From: Primula veris
Taxonomy: Eukaryota; Streptophyta; Magnoliopsida; Ericales; Primulaceae
NCBI GenBank assembly: GCA_963682055.1
Contig: OY821747.1
Span: forward strand, 20,262,258 to 20,326,257
DNA length: 64,000 bases
Direction of reading: 5' to 3'
The position numbers were made by a program, and so were the translations under genes. The notes below the pieces were generated by a model, which searched no databases, was not told where the DNA came from, and saw only the letters and a program-made list of their open reading frames with translations. Below are positions 53,130 to 64,000 of this stretch, in pieces (position 1 is the first letter of the stretch; each line of letters begins with the position of its first letter).

Positions 53130-56100
53130 AAAAAAGGTGGAATATTCTCTACATATGCAAGAACATTACCTAAACCCTAAACCTGAAACCCTGAAACCAA
53201 AACCCTAAACCCTAAAACTTATAAATATAAACAAAATGTCGAAAAACAAAAAAGTCGGTAGAAACCGTGTACTATAAGCCATAAATCCAAGAAAAAAATG
53301 AGGAATATTCCCTACATATGCAAGAACATTACCTAAACCCTAAACCCTAAAACCAAAACCCTAAACCCTAAAACCTATAAATATAAACAAAATGTCGAAA
53401 AACAAAAAAGTCGGTAGAAACCGGGTACTATAGGCCATAAATCCAAGAAAAAAAATGAGGAATATTCCCTACATATGCAAGAACATTACCTAAACCCTAA
53501 AACTAAAACCCTAAACCCTAAAACCAAAACCCTAAACCCTAAACGATACAAATATAAATAAAATGTCAAAAAACAAAAAAAGTCGGTAAAACCCGTGTAC
53601 TATTGGCCATAAATCCAAGAAAAAAAATGTGGAATATTCCCTACATATGCAAGAACATTACCTAAACCCTAAACCAGAAACCCTAAACCCTGAAACCAAA
53701 ACCATAAATCCTAAAACTTATAAATATAAACAAAATGTCGAAAAACAAAAAAGTCGGTAGAAACCGTGTACTATAGGCCATAAATCCAAGAAAAAAAAAT
53801 GTGGAATATTCCCTACATATGCAAGAACATTACCTAAACCCTAAACCTGAAACCCTAAACCCTAAAACCAAAACCTGAAACCCTAAACCCTAAAACCAAA
53901 ACCTTAAACCCTAAACCCTAAAACCTATAAATATAAACAAAATGTCGAAAAACAAAAAAGTCGGTAGAAACCGTGTACTATAGGCCATAAATCCAAGAAA
54001 AAAAATGTGGAATATTCCTTACATATGCAAGAACATTACCTAAACCCTAAACCTGAAACCCTAAACCACGAAACCAAAACCCTAAACCCTAAAACTTATA
54101 AATATAAACAAAATGTCGAAAAACAAAAAAGTCGGTAGAAACCGTGTACTATAGGCCATAAATCCAAGAAAATAATGAGGAATATTCCCTACATATGCAA
54201 GAACATTACCTAAACCCTAAAACCAAAACCTTAAACCCTAAAACCTATAAATATAAACAAAATGTCGAAAAACAAAAAAGTCGGTAGAAACCGTGTACTA
54301 TAGGCCATAAATCCAAGAAAAAAAATGAGGAATATTCCCTACATATGCAAGAACATTACCTAAACCCTAAACCTGAAACCCTAGACCCTAAAACAAAAAC
54401 CCTAAAACCTATAAATATAAACAAAATGTCGAAAAACAAAAAAGTCGGTAGAAACCGTGTACTATAGGCCATAAATCCAAGAAAAAAAATGAGGAATATT
54501 CCCTACATATGCAAGAACATTACCTAAACCCTAAACCCTAAAACCAAAACCCTAGACCCTAAAACCTATAAATATAAACAAAATGTTGAAAAACAAAAAA
54601 GTCGATAGAAACCGTGTACTATAGGCCATAAATCTAAGAAAAAAAATGAGAAATATTCCCTACATATGCAAGAACGTTACCTAAACCCTAAAACTAAAAC
54701 CCTAAACCTTAAAACCAAAACCCTAAACCCTAAACCATACAAATATAAATAAAATGTCAAAAAACAAAAAAGTCGGTAAAACCCGTGTACTATTGGCCAT
54801 AAATCCAAGAAAAAAATGTGGAATATTCCCTACATATGCAAGAACATTACCTAAACCCTAAACCTGAAAACCAAAACCCTAAACCCTAAAACTTATAAAT
54901 ATAAACAAAATGTCGAGAAACAAAAAAGTCGGTAGAAACCGTGTACTATAGGCCATAAATCCAAGAAAAAAAATGAGGAATATCCCCACATATGCAAGAA
55001 CATTACCTAAACCCTAAAACTAAAACCCTAAACCCTAAAACCAAAACCCTAAACCCTAAACCCTAAACCATACAAATATAAATAAAATGTCAAAAAACAA
55101 AAAAGTCGGTAAAACCCGTGTACTATTGGCCATAAATCCAAGAAAAAAAAGGTGGAATATTCTCTACATATGCAAGAACATTACCTAAACCCTAAACCTG
55201 AAACCCTGAAACCAAAACCCTAAACCCTAAAACTTATAAATATAAACAAAATGTCGAAAAACAAAAAAGTCGGTAGAAACCGTGTACTATAGGCCATAAA
55301 TCCAAGAAAAAAATGAGGAATATTCCCTACATATGCAAGAACATTACCTAAACCCTAAACCCTAAAACCAAAACCCTAAACCCTAAAACCTATAAATATA
55401 AACAAAATGTCGAAAAACAAAAAAGTCGGTAGAAACCGGGTACTATAGGCCATAAATCCAAGAAAAAAAATGAGGAATATTCCCTACATATGCAAGAACA
55501 TTACCTAAACCCTAAAACTAAAACCCTAAACCCTAAAACCAAAACCCTAAACCCTAAACCATACAAATATAAATAAAATGTCAAAAAACAAAAAAAGTCG
55601 GTAAAACCCGTGTACTATTGGCCATAAATCCAAGAAAAAAAATGTGGAATATTCCCTACATATGCAAGAACATTACCTAAACCCTAAACCAGAAACCCTA
55701 AACCCTGAAACCAAAACCATAAATCCTAAAACTTATAAATATAAACAAAATGTCGAAAAACAAAAAAGTCGGTAGAAACCGTGTACTATAGGCCATAAAT
55801 CCAAGAAAAAAAAATGTGGAATATTCCCTACATATGCAAGAACATTACCTAAACCCTAAACCTGAAACCCTAAACCCTAAAACCAAAACCTTAAACCCTA
55901 AACCCTAAAACCTATAAATATAAACAAAATGTCGAAAAACAAAAAAGTCGGTAGAAACCGTGTACTATAGGCCATAAATCCAAGAAAAAAAATGTGGAAT
56001 ATTCCTTACATATGCAAGAACATTACATAAACCCTAAACCTGAAACCCTAAACCCCGAAACCAAAACCCTAAACCCTAAAACTTATAAATATAAACAAAA

Positions 56101-56690
56101 TGTCGAAAAACAAAAAAGTCGGTAGAAACCGTGTACTATAGGCCATAAATCCAAGAAAAAAATGAGGAATATTCCCTACATATGCAAGAACATTACCTAA
56201 ACCCTAAAACCAAAACCTTAAACCCTAAAACCTATAAATACAAACAAAATGTCGAAAAACAAAAAAGTCGGTAGAAACCGTGTACTATAGGCCATAAATC
56301 CAAGAAAAAAAATGAGGAATATTCCCTACATATGCAAGAACATTACCTAAACCCTAAACCTGAAACCCTAGACCCTAAAACAAAAACCCTAAAACCTATA
56401 AATATAAACAAAATGTCGAAAACAAAAAAGTCGGTAGAAACCGTGTACTATAGGCCATAAATCCAAGAAAAAAAATGAGGAATATTCCCTACATATGCAA
56501 GAACATTACCTAAACCCTAAACCCTAAAACCAAAACCCTAGACCCTAAAACCTATAAATATAAACAAAATGTTGAAAAACAAAAAAGTCGGTAGAAACCG
56601 TGTACTATAGGCCATAAATCTAAGAAAAAAAATGAGAAATATTCCCTACATATGCAAGAACGTTACCTAAACCCTAAAACTAAAACCTTA
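53130..56690 (+). repeat. Tandem ~2015 bp (12-monomer) duplication
   Basis: GGTGGAATATTCTC at 53136 and 55151, and the 7-A variant CAAAAAAAGTCGG with AGTCGG at 53581 and 55596, share a lag of 2015 bp. Past the 28 bp expansion at 53847-53902 the lag falls to 1987 (CCACG at 54066 versus CCCCG at 56053), exactly 28 less. Collinearity is lost near 56690. Limits are approximate. Confidence 0.8.
53847..53902 (+). repeat. 28 bp direct duplication inside a telomere-like block
   Basis: A 28 bp segment (four heptamers, starting CTGAAACCC) is present twice in a row at 53847-53874 and 53875-53902, where related monomers have it once. The total gain is an exact multiple of 7. Confidence 0.9.
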
Positions 56691-57779
56691 AACCCTAAAA
56701 CCTATAAATATAAACAAAATGTCGAAAAACAAAAAAGTCGGTAGAAACCGTGTACTATAGGCCATAAATCCAAGGAAAAAAATGAGGAATATTCCCTACA
56801 TATGCAAGAACATTACCTAAACCCTAAAACCAAAACCTTAAACCCTAAAACCTATAAATATAAACAAAATGTCGAAAAACAAAAAAGTCGGTAGAAACCG
56901 TGTACTATAGGCCATAAATCCAAGAAAAAAAATGAGGAATATTCCCTACATATGCAAGAACATTACCTAAACCCTAAACCTGAAACCCTAGACCCTAAAA
57001 CAAAAACCCTAAAACCTATAAATATAAACAAAATGTCGAAAAACAAAAAAGTCGGTAGAAACCGTATACTATAGGCCATAAATCCAAGAAAAAAAATGAG
57101 GAATATTCCCTACATATGCAAGAACATTACCTAAACCCTAAACCCTAAAACCAAAACCCTAGACCCTAAAACCTATAAATATAAACAAAATGTTGAAAAA
57201 CAAAAAAGTCGGTAGAAACCGTGTACTATAGGCCATAAATCTAAGAAAAAAAATGAGAAATATTCCCTACATATGCAAGAACGTTACCTAAACCCTAAAA
57301 CTAAAACCCTAAACCTTAAAACCAAAACCCTAAACCCTAAACCATACAAATATAAATAAAATGTCAAAAAACAAAAAAGTCGGTAAAACCCGTGTACTAT
57401 TGGCCATAAATCCAAGAAAAAAATGTGGAATATTCCCTACATATGCAAGAACATTACCTAAACCCTAAACCTGAAACCCTAAACCCTAAAACCAAAACCC
57501 TAAACCCTAAAACTTATAAATATAAACAAAATGTCGAGAAACAAAAAAGTCGGTAGAAACCGTGTACTATAGGCCATAAATCCAAGAAAAAAAATGAGGA
57601 ATATTCCCTACATATGCAAGAACATTACCTAAACCCTAAACCTGAAAGCCTAAACCCTAAAACCAAAACCCTAAACCCTATAAATATAAACAAAATGTCG
57701 AAAAACAAAAAAGTCGGTAGAAACCGTGTACTATAGGCCATAAATCCAAGAAAAAAAATGAGGAATATTCCCTACATAT

Positions 57780-60100
57780 GCAAGAACATTACCTAAACCC
57801 TAAACCTGAAACCCTAGACCCTAAAACAAAAACCCTAAAACCTATAAATATAAACAAAATGTCGAAAAACAAAAAAGTCGGTAGAAACCGTGTACTATAG
57901 GCCATAAATCCAAGAAAAAAAATGAGGAATATTCCCTACATATGCAAGAACATTACCTAAACCCTAAACCCTAAAACCAAAACCCTAGACCCTAAAACCT
58001 ATAAATATAAACAAAATGTTGAAAAACAAAAAAGTCGGTAGAAACCGTGTACTATAGGCCATAAATCTAAGAAAAAAAATGAGAAATATTCCCTACATAT
58101 GCAAGAACGTTACCTAAACCCTAAAACTAAAACCCTAAACCTTAAAACCAAAACCCTAAACCCTAAACCATACAAATATAAATAAAATGTCAAAAAACAA
58201 AAAAGTCGGTAAAACCCGTGTACTATTGGCCATAAATCCAAGAAAAAAATGTGGAATATTCCCTACATATGCAAGAACATTACCTAAACCCTAAACCTGA
58301 AACCCTAAACCCTAAAACCAAAACCCTAAACCCTAAAACTTATAAATATAAACAAAATGTCGAGAAACAAAAAAGTCGGTAGAAACCGTGTACTATAGGC
58401 CATAAATCCAAGAAAAAAAATGAGGAATATCCCCACATATGCAAGAACATTACCTAAACCCTAAAACTAAAACCCTAAACCCTAAAACCAAAACCCTAAA
58501 CCCTAAACCCTAAACCATACAAATATAAATAAAATGTCAAAAAACAAAAAAGTCGGTAAAACCCGTGTACTATTGGCCATAAATCCAAGAAAAAAAAGGT
58601 GGAATATTCTCTACATATGCAAGAACATTACCTAAACCCTAAACCTGAAACCCTGAAACCAAAACCCTAAACCCTAAAACCTATAAATATAAACAAAATG
58701 TCGAAAAACAAAAAAGTCGGTAGAAACCGTGTACTATAGGCCATAAATCCAAGAAAAAAATGAGGAATATTCCCTACATATGCAAGAACATTACCTAAAC
58801 CCTAAACCCTAAAACCAAAACCCTAAACCCTAAAACCTATAAATATAAACAAAATGTCGAAAAACAAAAAAGTCGGTAGAAACCGTGTACTATAGGCCAT
58901 AAATCCAAGAAAAAAAAATGTGGAATATTCCCTACATATGCAAGAACATTACCTAAACCCTAAACCTGAAACCCTAGACCCTAAAACAAAAACCCTAAAA
59001 CCTATAAATATAAACAAAATGTCGAAAAACAAAAAAGTCGGTAGAAACCGTGTACTATAGGCCATAAATCCAAGAAAAAAAATGAGGAATATTCCCTACA
59101 TATGCAAGAACATTACCTAAACCCTAAACCCTAAAACCAAAACCCTAGACCCTAAAACCTATAAATATAAACAAAATGTTGAAAAACAAAAAAGTCGGTA
59201 GAAACCGTGTACTATAGGCCATAAATCTAAGAAAAAAAATGAGAAATATTCCCTACATATGCAAGAACGTTACCTAAACCCTAAAACTAAAACCCTAAAC
59301 CTTAAAACCAAAACCCTAAACCCTAAACCATACAAATATAAATAAAATGTCAAAAAACAAAAAAGTCGGTAAAACCCGTGTACTATTGGCCATAAATCCA
59401 AGAAAAAAATGTGGAATATTCCCTACATATGCAAGAACATTACCTAAACCCTAAACCTGAAACCCTAAACCCTAAAACCAAAACCCTAAACCCTAAAACT
59501 TATAAATATAAACAAAATGTCGAGAAACAAAAAAGTCGGTAGAAACCGTGTACTATAGGCCATAAATCCAAGAAAAAAAATGAGGAATATCCCCACATAT
59601 GCAAGAACATTACCTAAACCCTAAAACTAAAACCCTAAACCCTAAAACCAAAACCCTAAACCCTAAACCCTAAACCATACAAATATAAATAAAATGTCAA
59701 AAAACAAAAAAGTCGGTAAAACCCGTGTACTATTGGCCATAAATCCAAGAAAAAAAAGGTGGAATATTCTCTACATATGCAAGAACATTACCTAAACCCT
59801 AAACCTGAAACCCTGAAACCAAAACCCTAAACCCTAAAACTTATAAATATAAACAAAATGTCGAAAAACAAAAAAGTCGGTAGAAACCGTGTACTATAGG
59901 CCATAAATCCAAGAAAAAAATGAGGAATATTCCCTACATATGCAAGAACATTACCTAAACCCTAAACCCTAAAACCAAAACCCTAAACCCTAAAACCTAT
60001 AAATATAAACAAAATGTCGAAAAACAAAAAAGTCGGTAGAAACCGTGTACTATAGGCCATAAATCCAAGAAAAAAAAATGTGGAATATTCCCTACATATG
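57780..60100 (+). repeat. Tandem 1160 bp (7-monomer) duplication
   Basis: The segment from about 57780 to 58939 recurs at 58940-60099: CTAGACCC units near 57815 and 58975, and GGTGGAATATTCTC at 58599 and 59759, are each 1160 bp apart. One visible difference is CCTATAAAT (about 58680) versus CTTATAAAT (about 59840). The match ends where the next monomer changes from CTAGACCC to CCCTAAACCC near 60130. Confidence 0.82.
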
Positions 60101-63100
60101 CAAGAACATTACCTAAACCCTAAACCTGAAACCCTAAACCCTAAAACCAAAACCTTAAACCCTAAACCCTAAAACCTATAAATATAAACAAAATGTCGAA
60201 AAACAAAAAAGTCGGTAGAAACCGTGTACTATAGGCCATAAATCCAAGAAAAAAAATGTGGAATATTCCTTACATATGCAAGAACATTACCTAAACCCTA
60301 AACCTGAAACCCTAAACCCCGAAACCAAAACCCTAAACCCTAAAACTTATAAATATAAACAAAATGTCAAAAAACAAAAAAGTCGGTAGAAACCGTGTAC
60401 TATAGGCCATAAATCCAAGAAAAAAATGAGGAATATTCCCTACATATGCAAGAACATTACCTAAACCCTAAAACCAAAACCTTAAACCCTAAAACCTATA
60501 AATATAAACAAAATGTCGAAAAACAAAAAAGTCGGTAGAAACCGTGTACTATAGGCCATAAATCCAAGAAAAAAAATGAGGAATATTCCCAACATATGCA
60601 AGAACATTACCTAAACCCTAAACCTGAAACCCTAGACCCTAAAACAAAAACCCTAAAACCTATAAATATAAACAAAATGTCGAAAAACAAAAAAGTCGGT
60701 AGAAACCGTGTACTATAGGCCATAAATCCAAGAAAAAAAATGAGGAATATTCCCTACATATGCAAGAACATTACCTAAACCCTAAACCCTAAAACCAAAA
60801 CCCTAGACCCTAAAACCTATAAATATAAACAAAATGTTGAAAAACAAAAAAGTCGGTAGAAACCGTGTACTATAGGCCATAAATCTAAGAAAAAAAATGA
60901 GAAATATTCCCTACATATGCAAGAACGTTACCTAAACCCTAAAACTAAAACCTTAAACCCTAAAACCTATAAATATAAACAAAATGTCGAAAAACAAAAA
61001 AGTCGGTAGAAACCGTGTACTATAGGCCATAAATCCAAGAAAAAAAATGAGGAATATTCCCTACATATGCAAGAACATTACCTAAACCCTAAAACCAAAA
61101 CCTTAAACCCTAAAACCTATAAATATAAACAAAATGTCGAAAAACAAAAAAGTCGGTAGAAACCGTGTACTAATAGGCCATAAATCCAAGAAAAAAAATG
61201 AGGAATATTCCCTACATATGCAAGAACATTACCTAAACCCTAAAACCAAAACCTTAAACCCTAAAACCTATAAATATAAACAAAATGTTGAAAAACAAAA
61301 AAGTCGGTTGAAACCGTGTACTATAGGCCATAAATCCAAGAAAAAAAATGAGGAATATTCCCTACATATGCAAGAACATTACCTAAACCCTAAACCTGAA
61401 ACCCTAGACCCTAAAACAAAAACCCTAAAACCTATAAATATAAACAAAATGTCGAAAAACAAAAAAGTCGGTAGAAACCGTGTACTATAGGCCATAAATC
61501 CAAGAAAAAAAATGAGGAATATTCCCTACATATGCAAGAACATTACCTAAACCCTAAACCCTAAAACCAAAACCCTAGACCCTAAAACCTATAAATATAA
61601 ACAAAATGTTGAAAAACAAAAAAGTCGGTAGAAACCGTGTACTATAGGCCATAAATCTAAGAAAAAAAATGAGAAATATTCCCTACATATGCAAGAACAT
61701 TACCTAAACCCTAAAACCAAAACCTTAAACCCTAAAACCTATAAATATAAACAAAATGTCGAAAAACAAAAAAGTCGGTAGAAACCGTGTACTATAGGCC
61801 ATAAATCCAAGAAAAAAATGAGGAATATTCCCTACATATGCAAGAACATTACCTAAACCCTAAAACCAAAACCTTAAACCCTAAAACCTATAAATATAAA
61901 CAAAATGTCGAAAAACAAAAAAGTCGGTAGAAACCGTGTACTATAGGCCATAAATCCAAGAAAAAAAATGAGGAATATTCCCTACATATGCAAGAACATT
62001 ACCTAAACCCTAAACCTGAAACCCTAGACCCTAAAACAAAAACCCTAAAACCTATAAATATAAACAAAATGTCGAAAAACAAAAAAGTCGGTAGAAACCG
62101 TGTACTATAGGCCATAAATCCAAGAAAAAAAATGAGGAATATTCCCTACATATGCAAGAACATTACCTAAACCCTAAACCCTAAAACCAAAACCCTAGAC
62201 CCTAAAACCTATAAATATAAACAAAATGTTGAAAAACAAAAAAGTCGGTAGAAACCGTGTACTATAGGCCATAAATCTAAGAAAAAAAATGAGAAATATT
62301 CCCTACATATGCAAGAACGTTACCTAAACCCTAAAACTAAAACCCTAAACCTTAAAACCAAAACCCTAAACCCTAAACCATACAAATATAAATAAAATGT
62401 CAAAAAACAAAAAAGTCGGTAAAACCCGTGTACTATTGGCCATAAATCCAAGAAAAAAATGTGGAATATTCCCTACATATGAAAGAACATTACCTAAACC
62501 CTAAACCTGAAACCCTAAACCCTAAAACCAAAACCCTAAACCCTAAAACTTATAAATATAAACAAAATGTCGAGAAACAAAAAAGTCGGTAGAAACCGTG
62601 TACTATAGGCCATAAATCCAAGAAAAAAAATGAGGAATATCCCCACATATGCAAGAACATTACCTAAACCCTAAAACTAAAACCCTAAACCCTAAAACCA
62701 AAACCCTAAACCCTAAATCCTAAACCATACAAATATAAATAAAATGTCAAAAAACAAAAAAGTCGGTAAAACCCGTGTACTATTGGCCATAAATCCAAGA
62801 AAAAAAATGTGGAATATTCTCTACATATGCAAGAACATTACCTAAACCCTAAACCTGAAACCCTGAAACCAAAACCCTAATCCCTAAAACTTATAAATAT
62901 AAACAAAATGTCAAAAAACAAAAAAGTCGGTAGAAACCGTGTACTATAGGCCATAAATCCAAGAAAAAAATGAGGAATATTCCCTACATATGCAAGAACA
63001 TTACCTAAACCCTAAAACCAAAACCTTAAACCCTAAAACCTATAAATATAAACAAAATGTCGAAAAACAAAAAAGTCGGTAGAAACCGTGTACTATAGGC

Positions 63101-64000
63101 CATAAATCCAAGAAAAAAAATGAGGAATATTCCCTACATATGCAAGAACATTACCTAAACCCTAAACCTGAAACCCTAGACCCTAAAACAAAAACCCTAA
63201 AACCTATAAATATAAACAAAATGTCGAAAAACAAAAAAGTCGGTAGAAACCGTGTACTAGGCCATAAATCCAAGAAAAAAAATGAGGAATATTCCCTACA
63301 TATGTAAGAACATTACCTAAACCCTAAAACTAAAACCCTAAACCCTAAAACCAAAACCCTAAACCCTAAACCATACAAATATAAATAAAATGTCAAAAAA
63401 CAAAAAAGTCGGTAAAACCCGTGTACTATTGGCCATAAATCCAAGAAAAAAAATGTGGAATATTCTTTACATATGCAAGAACATTACCTAAACCCTAAAC
63501 CTGAAACACTAAACCCTGAAACCAAAACCCTAAATCCTAAAACTTATAAATATAAACAAAATGTCGAAAAACAAAAAAGTCGGTAGAAACCGTGTACTAT
63601 AGGCCATAAATCCAAGAAAAAAATGAGGAATATTCCGTACATATGCAAGAACATTACCAAAACCCTAAACCCTAAAAACAAAACCCTAGACCCTAAAACC
63701 TATAAATATAAACAAAATGTTGAAAAACAAAAAAGTCGGTAGAAACCGTGTACTATAGGCCATAAATCTAAGAAAAAAAATGAGAAATATTCCCTACATA
63801 TGCGAGAACATTACCTAAACCCTAAAACTAAAACCCTAAACCTTAAAACCAAAACCCTAAACCCTAAACCATACAAATATAAATAAAATGTCAAAAAACA
63901 AAAAAGTCGGTAAAATCCGTGTACTATTGGCCATAAATCCAAGAAAAAAATGTGGAATATTCCCTACATATGCAAGAACATTACCTAAACCCTAAACCTG

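Larger units (their letters stand above)
1..64000. repeat. Telomere-derived ~168 bp satellite array (whole window)
   Basis: The entire window is a tandem array of one satellite family, all units in the same orientation, with no non-satellite sequence. Using GCAAGAAC as the unit start, measured spacings in the first HOR are 171, 170, 158, 172, 178, 155, 150, 170, 170, 185 and 171 bp. Every unit has a telomere-like part (CCCTAAA with variants such as CCTGAAA, CCAGAAA, CCAAAA, CCTTAAA) followed by an A-rich part of nearly constant length. The + strand is C/A-rich and G-poor. No inverted unit was seen. The size suits one nucleosome plus linker, as in many plant and animal centromeric satellites. 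Whether this array is centromeric, pericentromeric or subtelomeric cannot be decided from sequence. The array is open at both ends. Confidence 0.98.
47610..64000 (+). repeat. Mosaic zone built mostly from 25-mer type monomers
   Basis: The monomer types of the 4205 bp HOR continue here but in changed orders. AAAAGGTGGAATATTCTC lies at 53136, 55151, 58599 and 59759; CTATATAGG recurs near 49760 and 51768; GTCGGCAGAAACC recurs at 49740, 4970 bp after its last 25-mer copy. Segments at about 48.9-49.3, 56.6-56.9 and 60.9-62.0 kb are dominated by short 150-158 bp class A units with AAAACCTTAAACCC. Near 61575 and 62195 a CTAGACCC unit repeats at a lag of 620 bp. The array continues past the window end with no sign of a boundary. 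Confidence 0.8.

Noticed and set aside
61134..61490. 118-codon open frame
   Set aside because: Arises from a one-base insertion at about 61173 (CTAATAGG) that removes the usual TAG. It reads through about two satellite units and repeats the same peptide, so it is not a gene.
1..64000. CRISPR-like array of repeats and spacers
   Set aside because: The roughly 105 bp conserved part and telomere-like 'spacers' are too long and too alike. Spacers are not unique and no cas genes are present; this is a satellite.
1..64000. True chromosome end (terminal telomere)
   Set aside because: No run of perfect CCCTAAA longer than about four units was seen, including at the left edge; the blocks are interstitial and degenerate.
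1..64000. Transposable elements or LTRs within the array
   Set aside because: I looked for sequence departing from the monomer, target-site duplications and long non-repeat stretches and saw none; every interval is covered by recognisable monomers.

Overview
The whole 64 kb window is one uninterrupted head-to-tail satellite DNA array. I see no protein gene, rRNA, tRNA, transposon or CRISPR array on either strand, and the array runs off both ends of the window. The repeat unit averages about 168 bp (roughly 380 copies; measured units range from 121 to 185 bp). Each unit joins a telomere-like block (variants of CCCTAAA, about 25 to 75 bp) to a roughly 105 bp A-rich non-telomeric segment. That segment carries a TATAAATA motif, an ATG with a short conserved open frame, A-tracts, the dyad CGGTAGAAACCG, the palindrome GGAATATTCC and CATATG.

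The telomere-like motif is the TTTAGGG type. This fits a land plant best, but some algae, oomycetes, dinoflagellates and apicomplexans share it, so the sequence alone does not fix the organism. A nucleosome-sized unit, higher-order repeats (HORs) and the lack of interruptions fit a centromeric, pericentromeric or subtelomeric satellite. I cannot tell these apart. All telomere-like blocks point the same way, with the C-rich strand on +. If native chromosome orientation is kept, the nearest telomere would lie to the left.

Layout: (1) 1-7900, an 11-monomer HOR of 1850/1864 bp with two rearranged copies. (2) 7901-20710, a 20-monomer HOR of about 3.35 kb: two full copies, two shortened or rearranged copies and a partial one. 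(3) 20711-34994, a mosaic of pieces of the flanking HORs with local 817, 1026 and about 5853 bp duplications. (4) 34995-47609, three tandem copies of a 4205 bp, 25-monomer HOR that are almost identical. (5) 47610-64000, a second mosaic made mostly of zone 4 type monomers, with lags of 1160, 2015, 4970 and 7654 bp. Two monomer classes (A and B) are interspersed in fixed, non-alternating orders that define the HORs.

Nothing here encodes a pathway. The short open frames are by-products of the repeat. The interest lies in array evolution (several HOR generations side by side, with shared private mutations that order the duplications) and in the promoter-like arrangement of telo-box, TATA box and ATG in nearly every unit. 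All counts, lags and variants were read by eye. HOR limits are approximate wherever copies change gradually.
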